Notes: a model not told the origin generated them from the letters alone. Positions 8,009 to 17,788 are shown, counted from the stretch's first letter. The stretch is 64,000 nt of DNA from Sporosarcina pasteurii (GCF_041295575.1 NZ_CP160452.1:1178001-1242000); one strand, 5' to 3'. Translations and numbers: made by a program.

Positions 8009-8845
8009 GTGAAACTTTTTAGGGATATATTGCTGATTACATTCGGTTCTTTCATATATGCACTTGCATTAACAGGGCTTGCCATCCCAAACAATTTAGC
8101 GGAAGGCGGGGTAGCGGGTGCTTCGATCATCTTACATTATGCCCTCGATTGGTCAGTAGGGATTACGAATTTTCTGCTCACAGGAATTATTTTAGTCGTA
8201 GGTTATCGTTATTTACCAAAGCGGACAATCAGGCTTACTTTAATTACAGCGCCGCTGATTTCATTTTTCCTTTTTATTACTGAAAATATCATGGAACCTC
8301 TAGGAGATCCACTTGTCTCGGCGGTATTCGCTGGTTTTTTTATTGGCATTGGGACGGGGATGATTTTACGTACAGGAAGTTCGATGGGTGGTTCAACGGT
8401 CATCGCGCAAATGTTTCATTATAACCTTGGATGGGATTTGACACGTACAAACCTTGTCATTGACATAGCAATTGTCACGTCGGGGCTACTGATCATCGGC
8501 CCGTTAAACACGATGTATACAATTATTGCTTTATACATTGGTAAAAAATCAACCGACCTTGTGCTCGAAGGGTTAGATTCAAGGAAAGCCGTGAGTGTCA
8601 TTTCTAACAAAGCAATGGAAATTTCTGAAGCTGTAATTAGTGAAATGAGAACAAGCGCAACTGTTTTTGAAGGCTACGGCAGTTATATGCTAGAGGAAAG
8701 AGACATGACGTATATCATTATTAGTAAACACCAACTGATGAAACTGAAACGAGTGATAAATGAAGTTGACGATGAAGCATTCGTTGTTGTACATGATGTG
8801 AGGGAAGCATTTGGCGGTAGTTTTTCTTGGATCACCAGACGGTGA
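8009..8845 (+). CDS. YitT-family membrane protein (DUF161-DUF2179)
   Basis: The 278-residue product has about five or six N-terminal hydrophobic segments (residues 1-180, with GLAIPNNLAEGGVAGASIIL and GMILRTGSSMGGSTVIAQ typical of YitT proteins) and a C-terminal soluble DUF2179 domain (about 195-278, containing ERDMTYIIISKHQLMKLK). Start is a GTG at 8009 after AAAGGAG. B. subtilis carries several paralogues, with no firm general function. A clear terminator follows. Confidence 0.88.
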   Translation: MKLFRDILLITFGSFIYALALTGLAIPNNLAEGGVAGASIILHYALDWSVGITNFLLTGIILVVGYRYLPKRTIRLTLITAPLISFFLFITENIMEPLGDPLVSAVFAGFFIGIGTGMILRTGSSMGGSTVIAQMFHYNLGWDLTRTNLVIDIAIVTSGLLIIGPLNTMYTIIALYIGKKSTDLVLEGLDSRKAVSVISNKAMEISEAVISEMRTSATVFEGYGSYMLEERDMTYIIISKHQLMKLKRVINEVDDEAFVVVHDVREAFGGSFSWITRR

Positions 8846-8880
8846 GTTATAAAGATGCTCAATATGAATAAATATTTTAG

Positions 8881-8913
8881 GGTTGTACCAGTTATATGGG
8901 TACAACTTTTTTT
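8881..8913 (+). terminator. terminator of the YitT gene
   Basis: GTTGTACC (8882-8889) pairs with GGTACAAC (8899-8906), followed by seven T. Confidence 0.88.
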
Positions 8914-9101
8914 CATACAGTTTATTATGTTTCGAAACTTACCAGTTTTTCGAGCGAATCATTTACTTATTCGATTGCCTTGTGTCTGAAAGGCTCATTT
9001 TTATTGCATCAAAATGCGGAAAATCGAGTTGTATGCGTTACCGAATCATATAATTGTCGAAAAAAACTATGTAAAAACAGATAATTCGACAATTTTAAAT
9101 C

Positions 9102-9130
9102 TTTACAATTGTGTGGAGTTGGTGTAATGT
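9102..9130 (+). promoter_or_regulatory. sigma-A promoter of the aminotransferase-hyuAB unit
   Basis: TTTACA (9102-9107), a 17-nt spacer and TAATGT (9125-9130). The stretch TTTAAATCTTTACAA around the -35 box is also present at the promoter ahead of the CoA-transferase gene (16374-16388), so the two promoters look related. Confidence 0.55.
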
Positions 9131-9208
9131 ATAAGCAATGATTCGTGCTGGACCTAAAAACGTTCCTCTCGCACGATTCGCGAAAAATTGAGATGAATAA
9201 TCAAAGAT

Positions 9209-9314
9209 ACTGCCTAACCTGTCAAAAATCGATACCCGGTTTTGTATCGCAGGTAAAAGCCAGACTAATTAGATTTACGGGATGCCGTAGTCTATTTTGA
9301 CCTGGCTTTTTTTT
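9209..9314 (+). promoter_or_regulatory. Leader element L1 (candidate riboswitch/attenuator) before the aminotransferase
   Basis: First of five related leaders. It begins ACTGCCTA (9209), then helix ACCTG (9217-9221)/CAGGT (9250-9254) enclosing the hairpin GATAC/GTATC, then AAAAGCCAG. A terminator follows: AGCCAG (9258-9263) with CTGGCT (9302-9307) and eight T, with an inner hairpin ACGG/CCGT and a GACTA/TAGTC pairing. The CTG at 9210-9212 can pair with CAG at 9261-9263 in the terminator's 5' arm, so leader folding and termination compete, though only weakly in this copy. I do not recognise a named riboswitch class. Confidence 0.72.
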
Positions 9315-9342
9315 AGTGCCTACACAATAAGGAGGAGAGAAT

Positions 9343-10695
9343 ATGAAAGAATTAATCGAATTAGACAAAAAACACTTTATTCACCCAACGACTTCTATTA
9401 TGGAGCAACAGGAAAAAGGACCAAAACTGATTGTTGAAAAAGGCGAAGGTATCTATTTGACAGATAAAGAAGGAAAAGAATACATCGATGCGATGTCATC
9501 TTTATGGAATGTCAACGTCGGACATGGACGGAAAGAGATTGCAGAAGCTGCGAAGGAACAAATGGAGCAACTCGCATTTAGTTCCACTTTTTCTACGTTC
9601 AGTAATGAACCTGCAATCCGTTTAGCTAAAAAAATTGCAGATCTTGCACCGCCGAGTTTAAATGCTGTGTTTTTCACATCGGGTGGCTCTGAATCCAATG
9701 ATTCTGCTATCAAACTAATTCGGCACTATTGGAAAATACAAGGACAGACTGAACGGCATAAAATTATTTCGCTTAGTCGAGGATATCACGGTGTAACTGC
9801 AGGAGCGACAAGTGCAACAGGCATCCCGCAATTTTGGGATATGGCAGGACATATGCTAACTGGTTTTGCCCATGCGAAAACTCCGTATGAAATTGGGACA
9901 AGCGAGTCTATTCAATCGATTAGAGAAGTAATTGAGAAAGAAGGGCCGGAGACGGTGGCGGCATTTATGGCAGAACCAATCCAAGGAGCCGGCGGTGTTT
10001 TAGTTCCGCCAAAAGATTACTTTAAAGAAGTACGTAAGCTTTGCGACGAGTACGGTATTTTGTTTTTGGCCGATGAAGTCATTACTGGTTTCGGACGAAC
10101 AGGAAAGATGTTCGGAATTGAACATTGGGACGTTGAACCGGATTTGATGTGTTTTGCCAAAGGGGTTACGAGCGGATATTTCCCGCTTGGCGGAGTGATT
10201 GTATCGGATAAAATCCATGATGTACTAAAAGAAAAATCGCAGGGAGTTTTATTCCACGGATTTACGTATAGCGGACATGCAACAGGTGCAGCCGTTGCTC
10301 TGAAAAATATTGAAATCATTGAGAATGAGGGACTTGTAGAAAACGCTCGTCTCATGGGTGAGGAATTGTTGAAAGGTCTTCAATCAATCAAAGATGAAAG
10401 TACGATTGTTGGAGGTATCCGCATGGTCGGCTTAATCGGGGCAATTGAGTTTGTCGAGGAGCCTTCAACGAATAAACGTTTTTCACCGGAATTGAAAGTG
10501 ACGCCAAGAATCATCGAAGAGTTACATGAGCGGGGTGTAATCTGCCGTGGGGTTACCTATGACGGGACAGATATTGTTTGTTTCTCTCCGCCGCTCAGCA
10601 TTAATAAAGAAGAGATTGAGATTCTTGTTAATAGATTACGTGAGTCTGTCCTTGCTGTTCAGGGCGAGCTAGAAAGTCAGCTAGAAAAGGCATAA
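9343..10695 (+). CDS. Class III PLP aminotransferase (omega-amino-acid:pyruvate/2-oxoglutarate type)
   Basis: The 450-residue product is a fold-type I class III aminotransferase. Visible: GGSESNDSAIKL (cofactor phosphate site), SRGYHG, the Asp in LFLADEVITGFGRTG that contacts the pyridine nitrogen, and the Schiff-base lysine in CFAKGVTSGYFPLGG near residue 274. The family moves terminal amino groups of beta-alanine, GABA, 5-aminovalerate, 6-aminohexanoate or taurine. It is first in a unit with hyuA, hyuB and a semialdehyde dehydrogenase, so a lactam-derived omega-amino acid giving a semialdehyde (DavT-like role) is the best inference. Start ATG follows GGAGGAGAG. Confidence 0.88.
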   Translation: MKELIELDKKHFIHPTTSIMEQQEKGPKLIVEKGEGIYLTDKEGKEYIDAMSSLWNVNVGHGRKEIAEAAKEQMEQLAFSSTFSTFSNEPAIRLAKKIADLAPPSLNAVFFTSGGSESNDSAIKLIRHYWKIQGQTERHKIISLSRGYHGVTAGATSATGIPQFWDMAGHMLTGFAHAKTPYEIGTSESIQSIREVIEKEGPETVAAFMAEPIQGAGGVLVPPKDYFKEVRKLCDEYGILFLADEVITGFGRTGKMFGIEHWDVEPDLMCFAKGVTSGYFPLGGVIVSDKIHDVLKEKSQGVLFHGFTYSGHATGAAVALKNIEIIENEGLVENARLMGEELLKGLQSIKDESTIVGGIRMVGLIGAIEFVEEPSTNKRFSPELKVTPRIIEELHERGVICRGVTYDGTDIVCFSPPLSINKEEIEILVNRLRESVLAVQGELESQLEKA

Positions 10696-10708
10696 AACGG
10701 TGATCATC

Positions 10709-10746
10709 TATCCTCGGATTTGCAGATAACGGTAAATCCGAGGATA
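10709..10746. repeat. 13-bp perfect inverted repeat between aminotransferase and hyuA
   Basis: TATCCTCGGATTT (10709-10721) and AAATCCGAGGATA (10734-10746) form a strong hairpin without a following T run. It may be an mRNA processing or stability element, or a weak attenuator that sets the ratio of hyuA to the aminotransferase. Confidence 0.6.
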
Positions 10747-10840
10747 AATTAGCAAGAGAAAGTTCATGGAAGTTTTGGCATGTATCATTTTTAGCGCATC
10801 ATCCATGACATTTACCAATCAATGAGGGAGATGAATTGAT

Positions 10841-12880
10841 TTGTCAAATTATCGTTTTGCAGTGGATGTAGGCGGGACATTCACAGATGTATTCGTGTTC
10901 GATGAAAGCAATAAAGAGGTTGCAATTGCAAAGGTATCCTCTACGCCGAAAGAGCCTGAAAGAGGGATTGTCGCAGGTGTTAAAAAGTCAGGATTATCCG
11001 GGAAGGATATCATACACTTTTCTCATGGAACGACAGTCGGAACAAACGCTTTAATTGAAAGGAAATTGCCGAAAACTGCACTTGTAACTACAAAAGGGTT
11101 TCGGGATGTCATTGAAATCCGTGACGGAACAAGACTGGACCTGTGGGATGCTTATAGTGATGTTGCACCACCGTATATTAAGCGCCGCGATCGCTTTGAA
11201 GTGAAGGAGCGGACAGATTACGCTGGGAATGTACTGGAAGAGATTGACGAAGAAGAAGTTCGTGCACTAGGCAAAAAATTGAAAAGACGTGGCGTAGAAT
11301 CTGTCGCCGTCTGCTTTATCAATGCCTATGTTAACGGTGAAAATGAAGCCAAAGTAAAGGAAATTCTCCAAGAGGAACTGGGCGATGTGTATATTTGTGC
11401 TTCCAGTGATATTCTGCCGGAAATTTTCGAGACGGATCGAATGAGTACAGCGATCGTCAATGCGGTGCTTGGACCGACAGTGAGCAATTATATTAAAAGA
11501 CTTGAAGGTGAGATGGAGGCATTAGGATATGAAGGTGACATCCTAGTCTTGCACTCAGGCGGTGGTGTGATGACATCTGAAACGGTACCTCGATATGCTG
11601 CAAGGTTAGCAAGTTCAGGCATCGCTGCGGGAGCAATTGCGAGTAAATATATTGCTGAGTTATGCGGTTATAAAAATGCCATCGGATTCGATATGGGCGG
11701 AACGAGTACAGATATCTCCCTCATGTATGAAGGCGATTTGAGAATTACGAAAGACTGGTACATTGAATACGGCTATCCGATTGGGTTCCCAAGTATTGAA
11801 ATATTAACAATTGGGGCTGGCGGGGGCAGTATTTCATGGATTGATGAAGGCGGCTCTTTACGGAACGGACCGCAGAGTGCCGGGGCTGAACCGGGGCCAG
11901 CTTGTTATGGTCTTGGCGGGACAGAGCCGACAAATACAGATGCGAATATTGTGCTTGGAAGGTTAGATACGAAGTTGCTGGATGGAATGATGACTTTAGA
12001 TAAGGAAGCCTCGATTACTGCGGTTTCCGAAAAAATCGGTAAACCGTTCAATCTTGAAGCTGCGGAAGCCGCTAACTCCATCTTGAAAGTAGCCAACGCG
12101 AACATGTGTGATGCGCTGCGTTTAATCTCTGTTCGAAGAGGTTATGATCCTCGTGATTTTGCACTTGTATCATTTGGCGGGGCAAGCGGAGTGCACTGTG
12201 CCTACTTAGCGAAAGAGATGGGGATTCCAAATGTAATTGTACCGCCTTATTCGGGTGTTGCCGCTGCAATGGGCTGTTTGATGGTTGATGTACAACATGA
12301 TATTACTAAAACATTTCTAGCGGATGCAAAAAGCGTTTCAGTGGAAACGTTGGAAGCAGAATTTTCCACAATGGAAAAGGAAGGAAAAGAATTATTAGAA
12401 GAGGAAGGCATAGAGCCTGAAGACATGAACTTTATCCGTTACGTCGATATGAGATATGCAGGACAATGGCGCTCATTAGCGATTACAGTTGGCCGAGAAT
12501 TAAATTCTATCGAAGATGCACTTTTCCAATTCCACAAAGAGCATGAACGAGAGTTTGCATTTTCCAATGCCGAGCAAAATGTAGAAATCTATGGACTCCG
12601 GGTAGCTGCAGTTGGAATCGTTGAGAAGCCGGAACTACCGAGAAAAATTGTAGAAGGGACATTGGAAGCGGCATTCATAGAAGAACGTCCGGTATATTTC
12701 GAAGAGTCGAACGGTTTTGTGCCAACTTCTGTCTATCAACGTGGGGACTTACCTACTGGCGTAGAATTGGAAGGCCCGGCGATTATTAACCAGCTAGATT
12801 CAACACTTGTCATCCCGCCTCAATTCACGGCAAAAACGGACGAGTATCGAAATATTATCATTCAGTATACGAAATCATAA
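10841..12880 (+). CDS. hyuA: Hydantoinase/5-oxoprolinase subunit A (HyuA)
   Basis: The 679-residue product is the ATP-binding subunit of the ATP-dependent hydantoinase/oxoprolinase/caprolactamase family. The N-terminal actin-like ATPase part shows DVGGTFTDVFVFDE, SHGTTVGTNALIERK and IGFDMGGTSTDIS; the middle shows IGAGGGSISWID and GAEPGPACYG; the C-terminal domain begins around residue 520. These enzymes open cyclic amides with ATP hydrolysis. TTG at 10841 is 10 nt after GAGGGAG; the nearby ATG at 10831 is out of frame and closes at once. hyuB follows after 17 nt. The substrate could be a hydantoin, 5-oxoproline or a lactam; the downstream glutarate enzymes favour a five-carbon lactam or imide, which is inference. 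Confidence 0.9.
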   Translation: MSNYRFAVDVGGTFTDVFVFDESNKEVAIAKVSSTPKEPERGIVAGVKKSGLSGKDIIHFSHGTTVGTNALIERKLPKTALVTTKGFRDVIEIRDGTRLDLWDAYSDVAPPYIKRRDRFEVKERTDYAGNVLEEIDEEEVRALGKKLKRRGVESVAVCFINAYVNGENEAKVKEILQEELGDVYICASSDILPEIFETDRMSTAIVNAVLGPTVSNYIKRLEGEMEALGYEGDILVLHSGGGVMTSETVPRYAARLASSGIAAGAIASKYIAELCGYKNAIGFDMGGTSTDISLMYEGDLRITKDWYIEYGYPIGFPSIEILTIGAGGGSISWIDEGGSLRNGPQSAGAEPGPACYGLGGTEPTNTDANIVLGRLDTKLLDGMMTLDKEASITAVSEKIGKPFNLEAAEAANSILKVANANMCDALRLISVRRGYDPRDFALVSFGGASGVHCAYLAKEMGIPNVIVPPYSGVAAAMGCLMVDVQHDITKTFLADAKSVSVETLEAEFSTMEKEGKELLEEEGIEPEDMNFIRYVDMRYAGQWRSLAITVGRELNSIEDALFQFHKEHEREFAFSNAEQNVEIYGLRVAAVGIVEKPELPRKIVEGTLEAAFIEERPVYFEESNGFVPTSVYQRGDLPTGVELEGPAIINQLDSTLVIPPQFTAKTDEYRNIIIQYTKS

Positions 12881-12897
12881 GGGGGTAATGAATCGGT

Positions 12898-14880
12898 ATG
12901 TTATCAACTACAACTGAAAATCAAGAAATATTTCAAAGCAAACTGGACCCGGTAACATTTGAAGTGTTGAAAAATGCATTTGTAAATTTGGTTGACCAAA
13001 TGGCAGAACAAATCATGAGAACGTGTTATTCGTTTGTTATTTATAATCGTGACTTCAGTTCGGCCATCTGTGATGCAGAAGGAAATACGGTTATGCAAGG
13101 CACACAAGATATTTCCGTACATGTCGGAACATTGCATTTAACTGCGAAAGCGATTATTGAAGATTTTAAAGACGATATCCACCCTGGCGATGTCTTTCTT
13201 ATCAATGATCCTTATCGGGGAGGTACTCACTTCAGTGATACAAGAGTTGTAAAACCTGTCTTTCATGAAGGAAAAGTGATTGCTTTCATGCAAGTGAATG
13301 GACACTGGGCAGATATGGGCGGCTCCGTTCCGGGATCATTTGATATTAAGTCGAAAGATCATTTTGGAGAAGGCCTGCGTATTCCTCCGCTTCGAATTTA
13401 TAGTAAAGGTGTTTATTTGGAAGACGTAGCCAATATGCTCGTGTCGAATATGCGTGTACCAGAAGAGCGTCTCGGGGATCTTCGTTCACAAGTTGAAGCG
13501 ACTAAAGTGGGAGAGAAGCAGCTGGGAGCTTTAATTGCGAAATACGGAGTCGAAACAATTGTAACCGCTTTCGAAGAGGTTCAAGAGTATGTAGAGCGTC
13601 TAACGAGATCACATATTAAAGAACTTCCAAATGGTTCATGGGAAACGACGGATTATATTGACATGGATCCGGAGGTTGGAGATGGATTAATTCCCATCCA
13701 TGTGAAAATGACAATTCATGATGATGAAGTGTTTTATGATTTAAGCGGTTCACATCCTTATATTGGCTGCTTTTTAAATGCAGGTTTCGGGGCATCGCTG
13801 TCGGCAGCATACGCGGGTACTAAAACATTTTTCCCGGATATTCCGCTGAATTCTGGATTTTACCGGGTCGTTCACGTTCACTTGCCTGAAGACTCGGTCG
13901 TCAATGCGCCTTATCCAATCGCAGTGACAGGTTTTTGTTCGGGGGCTTATGAGAAAATTATGAACGCATGTTTTGAATTATGGTCAAAAATTATTCCAGA
14001 AAGAGCACTGGCTTGCTCGTTTAATTTGGAGTATTTGCTCATTGGCGGTTGGGATCAGCGAGAAAAAGAAAAAGAATATTTCATGTGGTATGACTGGATG
14101 GCAGGAGGGCATGGAGGACGTAATAAACGGGATGGCGCAAATGCGATGTCTCCAGTGTTCGGAGTAGGGCTTAGCATTCAGCCTTGCGAAGGGCAAGAAA
14201 GGTTATCCCCTGTTATTACAACAAAACACGAAATTATCACTGACTCAGGCGGGCCAGGAGAATACCGGGGAGGCTGTGGTGTCGAAAAAGGTGGGAAGTT
14301 GACAGATATATCGGATACAATTATGTCCTATTGCTGTGATCGATCAAGATCGGTTACGTGGGGAATCTCAGGCGGGTTGCCTTCATCTCCGCATGGCGCT
14401 TGGTTGAATCCAGGAACGGAAAATGAAGAATTCCTTGGCGCAATCTTTTCGAATGTTCAAGTGAAACCAGGAGATTCTTTCGTTAGGCCTTCTGCAGGAG
14501 GCGGCGGACTCGGAGATCCTCTAGAAAGAGATCCTGAAGCGGTCCTTGAAGACGTTATTGATGAGTATGTCTCTGTAGAGAGAGCTGAAAAAGATTATGG
14601 TGTGGTCATCAAAGAAATTGACCGGGACATTGATCTATTTGAAATCGATTGGGATGCAACAATCGTTGCCCGTGCCGTAATTCGTAACAACCGGAAAAAG
14701 TGGTTACGCGAAGATGTTAAAAAGATAGAAAACAAGTTCTTAAATGGAGAAATTGATACGTACGATTTAATCCGGAGATATGGCGTTGTATTTGATTTTG
14801 AACAAAATAAAGTGTTGCCGAAATCGACGCAGCAATATCGTGATATGTTGGAAGAAAGAATGGTTCCTTACTGGAGTTAA
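12898..14880 (+). CDS. hyuB: Hydantoinase/5-oxoprolinase subunit B (HyuB)
   Basis: This 660-residue subunit carries the catalytic part of the ATP-dependent amide-opening enzyme and works with HyuA. Family motifs: DPVTFEVLKNAF near the N-terminus, GDVFLINDPYRGGTHFSD near residue 100, NGHWADMGGSVPGSF near 140, and the glycine-rich GGPGEYRGGCG and PSAGGGGLGDPLERDP towards the end. It is somewhat longer than many HyuB proteins, with an extra C-terminal part after residue 560. Start ATG 12898 follows AGGGGG; hyuA ends 17 nt upstream and the dehydrogenase starts 29 nt downstream, so all are one transcript. Confidence 0.9.
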   Translation: MLSTTTENQEIFQSKLDPVTFEVLKNAFVNLVDQMAEQIMRTCYSFVIYNRDFSSAICDAEGNTVMQGTQDISVHVGTLHLTAKAIIEDFKDDIHPGDVFLINDPYRGGTHFSDTRVVKPVFHEGKVIAFMQVNGHWADMGGSVPGSFDIKSKDHFGEGLRIPPLRIYSKGVYLEDVANMLVSNMRVPEERLGDLRSQVEATKVGEKQLGALIAKYGVETIVTAFEEVQEYVERLTRSHIKELPNGSWETTDYIDMDPEVGDGLIPIHVKMTIHDDEVFYDLSGSHPYIGCFLNAGFGASLSAAYAGTKTFFPDIPLNSGFYRVVHVHLPEDSVVNAPYPIAVTGFCSGAYEKIMNACFELWSKIIPERALACSFNLEYLLIGGWDQREKEKEYFMWYDWMAGGHGGRNKRDGANAMSPVFGVGLSIQPCEGQERLSPVITTKHEIITDSGGPGEYRGGCGVEKGGKLTDISDTIMSYCCDRSRSVTWGISGGLPSSPHGAWLNPGTENEEFLGAIFSNVQVKPGDSFVRPSAGGGGLGDPLERDPEAVLEDVIDEYVSVERAEKDYGVVIKEIDRDIDLFEIDWDATIVARAVIRNNRKKWLREDVKKIENKFLNGEIDTYDLIRRYGVVFDFEQNKVLPKSTQQYRDMLEERMVPYWS

Positions 14881-14909
14881 TTAAAGAGAAAAGCGGAGGT
14901 ATCACTATT

Positions 14910-16358
14910 ATGAATGTTGAGTTGAAAACGAAACAATCTCGTATCTATATAAATGGTGAATGGGTTGGGGAGGATCTTGGCGAATTGCAAGTGCTCAATC
15001 CGGCAAACAGCAAAGTAGTCGGAAGTGTGCCAAACGGCGGTGAAAAAGAAACAAATGAAGCAATTGAAGCTGCTCATGAAGCGTTTAAAACTTGGTCAAA
15101 AACAACGGCTTACGAAAGAGCCGGCTACCTGGAGAAGCTCCATGCACTCATGTTAGAAAACCAAGAGGAATTGGCCCAAATTATGACGTTAGAAATGGGA
15201 AAACCAATTCAAGAGTCCAGAGGTGAAGTATTGTCCGCTGCTTCTTATTTGGAATGGTTTGCGGAAGAAGGAAAACGTGTTTATGGTGAAACGATTCCTA
15301 CTCATGCAGCGGGTAAACGACTGCAAGTATGGAAAAAGCCAGTAGGCGTCGTGGCGGCGATTACACCGTGGAACTTCCCAGTAGCGATGCTGACGAGAAA
15401 GTTAGGTCCGGCATTAGCAGCTGGCTGTACAATTGTCATTAAGCCATCAGGTGAAAGTCCTTTGTCGGCTGTCAAGTTGGTCGAGCTATGTGAAAAAGCG
15501 GGGATTCCACGGGGTGTTGTAAACTTAGTTACCGGATCTTCCTCCAAAATAGGCAATGCAATTATGGAGAATGAAAAAGTACGCAAAGTAACGTTTACCG
15601 GTTCAACTGGGGTCGGTAAAATGCTCATCGAACAAAGTGCGAAACAAGTGAAACGTTTATCTCTTGAACTAGGCGGTCATGCACCGTTCATTATATTAGA
15701 TGACGCCAACTTAGATGCGGCAGTAGAAGGTGTTGTTGCTTCAGCTTTCAGAAATGCGGGGCAGACATGCATTTGTACGAATCGGATTTACGTCCAGTCC
15801 GGAGTTCATGATGCGTTTGTGGAAAAATTTGCTGCTGCTGTTGAAGCGTTGAAAGTTGGTAACGGCATCGATGAAACGGTTCAAATCGGACCGGTGATCA
15901 ACCAAGCCAGTTTAGAAAAAGTAGCGCATCACGTTGAAGATGCATTATCGAAAGGAGCTGCTCTCGTAACGGGAGGCTCGCCAGTAGAAGACTCAAAAGG
16001 AACTTTCTATACGCCGACTGTATTGGCTAACGTGAGCCCGGAGATGGTTGTGATGAATGAAGAAACATTTGGCCCACTCGCGCCGATTCAAAAAATAGAA
16101 ACAGTCGAAGAGGCGATTAAACTTGCGAATGATACATCTTACGGATTGGCTGCATATGTTTTTACAGATAGTGTCTCAACAGGTACGAAGTTAGTTGAAG
16201 AGCTCGAATATGGAATTGTCGGTTGGAATGACGGGACCCCAACGGCAACTCAAGCCCCTTTCGGCGGAATGAAAGAAAGCGGAATGGGAAGAGAAGGCGG
16301 CCGTCAAGGGATTGAAGACTATCTTGAAACCCAATTTGTTTCAATTGGCGTGAATTAA
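14910..16358 (+). CDS. NAD(P)-dependent semialdehyde dehydrogenase (succinate/glutarate semialdehyde type)
   Basis: The 482-residue aldehyde dehydrogenase has the full set of motifs: AAITPWNFPVAM (cofactor), FTGSTGVGK, the general base in LELGGHAPFII, the nucleophile in GQTCICTNRIYV, and EETFGPLAPI with PFGGMKESGMGREGG at the end. These features and the length match the GabD/DavD branch, which oxidises succinate or glutarate semialdehyde. As last gene after the aminotransferase and hyuAB it would oxidise the semialdehyde made by the aminotransferase. ATG at 14910 follows GGAGGT. Specific chain length is inferred. Confidence 0.9.
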   Translation: MNVELKTKQSRIYINGEWVGEDLGELQVLNPANSKVVGSVPNGGEKETNEAIEAAHEAFKTWSKTTAYERAGYLEKLHALMLENQEELAQIMTLEMGKPIQESRGEVLSAASYLEWFAEEGKRVYGETIPTHAAGKRLQVWKKPVGVVAAITPWNFPVAMLTRKLGPALAAGCTIVIKPSGESPLSAVKLVELCEKAGIPRGVVNLVTGSSSKIGNAIMENEKVRKVTFTGSTGVGKMLIEQSAKQVKRLSLELGGHAPFIILDDANLDAAVEGVVASAFRNAGQTCICTNRIYVQSGVHDAFVEKFAAAVEALKVGNGIDETVQIGPVINQASLEKVAHHVEDALSKGAALVTGGSPVEDSKGTFYTPTVLANVSPEMVVMNEETFGPLAPIQKIETVEEAIKLANDTSYGLAAYVFTDSVSTGTKLVEELEYGIVGWNDGTPTATQAPFGGMKESGMGREGGRQGIEDYLETQFVSIGVN

Positions 16359-16380
16359 AAACAAATATAATGTTTAAATC

Positions 16381-16409
16381 TTTACAAAAGTTAGTTAATT
16401 TGGTAGTAT
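16381..16409 (+). promoter_or_regulatory. sigma-A promoter of the CoA transferase unit
   Basis: TTTACA (16381-16386), a 17-nt spacer and TAGTAT (16404-16409). The -35 neighbourhood repeats that of the promoter at 9102. Confidence 0.55.
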
Positions 16410-16488
16410 GATAGATAAGAAATCATGCTAAGACGCTTAAACGTTTAACACGTATGATTAAATGCAACAAGGGATATGAAAAGCTAAT

Positions 16489-16594
16489 AACTGCCTAATC
16501 TGTCCGAAACCTTACAAGGTTCAAAAACACAGATAAAAGCCAGTTCAAATTTGACCGACAGGAATGCCTGTAGTCTTTTTGAATTGGCTTTTTG
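16489..16594 (+). promoter_or_regulatory. Leader element L2 before the CoA transferase
   Basis: Same plan as the leader at 9209. ACTGCCTAA begins at 16490; the helix ATCTGT (16498-16503)/ACAGAT (16529-16534) encloses a hairpin GAAACCT...AAGGTTC, then AAAAGCCAG. The terminator AGCCAGTTCAA (16538-16548)/TTGAATTGGCT (16579-16589) has five T after it and holds an inner hairpin ACAGG/CCTGT. AACTG (16489-16493) can pair with CAGTT (16541-16545), which is part of the terminator's 5' arm. The helix sequence differs from the first leader but the pairing is kept. A further hairpin (AATCATGC/GTATGATT) lies upstream near 16421-16460. Confidence 0.74.
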
Positions 16595-16618
16595 TTTTAT
16601 AAAAAGAGGGGGGAGAAA

Positions 16619-17773
16619 GTGTCGGGAGCATTGGAAAACATTAGGGTCCTTGACTTATCTCGTGTACTTGCGGGACCGTATTGCTCAATGATTTTAGGTG
16701 ATTTAGGTGCGGAAGTCATCAAAGTGGAGGCGCCGGGAGGAAGCGATGACACACGTAAATGGGGACCGCCATTTAAAGAAGGCGTCAGTGCTTACTTTTT
16801 ATGTGCAAACCGGAACAAAAAAGCAATCACCGTCGATTTGAAATCGACTGAAGGCGTCGACATCATTAAAAGACTCGTCAGCGAAAGCGATGTCGTCATC
16901 AATAATTTCAAAACGGGGACGATGGAGCGTTTTGGTTTGGATTATGAAACGCTCGCAGCTATCAATCCTGGTATTGTATACTGTTCGATTACGGGATTCG
17001 GGGAAACAGGGCCGGATCGGCATATGCCGGGATATGATTTTATTATTCAAGCGATGAGCGGATTGATGAGCATTACAGGAACCGATCAATCGGGACCTCA
17101 AAAATCAGGCGTTGCGATTACGGATGTATTGACGGGATTATACGCTTGTATCGGAATTCAAGCTGCGTTAGTGGAACGTAGTCAATCCGGAAAGGGCCAG
17201 AAAATCGATATATCGCTGTATGATTCTGCAGTGAGTGCGCTTATAAATATCGGCAGCAATTACTTAATGGAAGAAGAAATTCCGACAGCACTTGGGAATG
17301 AGCATGCGAACATCGTGCCCTATCAGACATTCAAAACGGCTAACGGCGAAATGGTCATTGCAGTTGGTAATGATCATCAGTTCAAAGCGTTATGTACAGT
17401 GTTGAATGTACCTCAATATGCAGACGATAAACGTTTCGAAACAAATCCGGATCGTGTCTTGCATAGGAAGGAATTGGTTTCTTTATTGCAAACGGAGTTT
17501 TTAAAAGAATCGACTGCCTTTTGGTATGAAAAATGCCGTAAATATAACATACCGGCAGGGCCGATTCAAAACCTGGAAGAAGTTGTGAATGATGCCCAGC
17601 TTCAATCACGCAATATGTTTGTCGAACATGAACACCCGACAGCAGGAACAATCAAAATGATTGGAAGCCCATTAAAGCTGTCGCGGACACCGGTGGCCAT
17701 AAAACGTCATCCGCCGGAACCAGGAGAGCATAATGATGAAATAATCGGCAGCTTATTTAATAAAACTAGATAA
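16619..17773 (+). CDS. CaiB/BaiF-type CoA transferase (probable glutarate CoA transferase)
   Basis: The 384-residue product is a class III CoA transferase: VLDLSRVLAGPYCSMILGDL, then GAEVIKVEAPGGSDD, FLCANRNKKAITVDLKS, and the catalytic Asp region in MPGYDFIIQAMSGLM. Such enzymes move CoA between carboxylic acids; the human relative SUGCT uses glutarate and succinyl-CoA. The next gene, 15 nt on, is a glutaryl-CoA-dehydrogenase-like enzyme, so glutarate activation is the favoured role. The frame is open from 16592 inside the leader terminator, but GTG at 16619, just behind AGAGGGGGGAG, gives the normal N-terminus. Confidence 0.88.
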   Translation: MSGALENIRVLDLSRVLAGPYCSMILGDLGAEVIKVEAPGGSDDTRKWGPPFKEGVSAYFLCANRNKKAITVDLKSTEGVDIIKRLVSESDVVINNFKTGTMERFGLDYETLAAINPGIVYCSITGFGETGPDRHMPGYDFIIQAMSGLMSITGTDQSGPQKSGVAITDVLTGLYACIGIQAALVERSQSGKGQKIDISLYDSAVSALINIGSNYLMEEEIPTALGNEHANIVPYQTFKTANGEMVIAVGNDHQFKALCTVLNVPQYADDKRFETNPDRVLHRKELVSLLQTEFLKESTAFWYEKCRKYNIPAGPIQNLEEVVNDAQLQSRNMFVEHEHPTAGTIKMIGSPLKLSRTPVAIKRHPPEPGEHNDEIIGSLFNKTR

Positions 17774-17788
17774 TAGGAGTGGGTTAAG

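Noticed and set aside
10017-10355. Minus-strand open frame of 112 codons inside the aminotransferase gene.
   Set aside because: Antisense shadow; composition follows the coding strand and no binding site is present.
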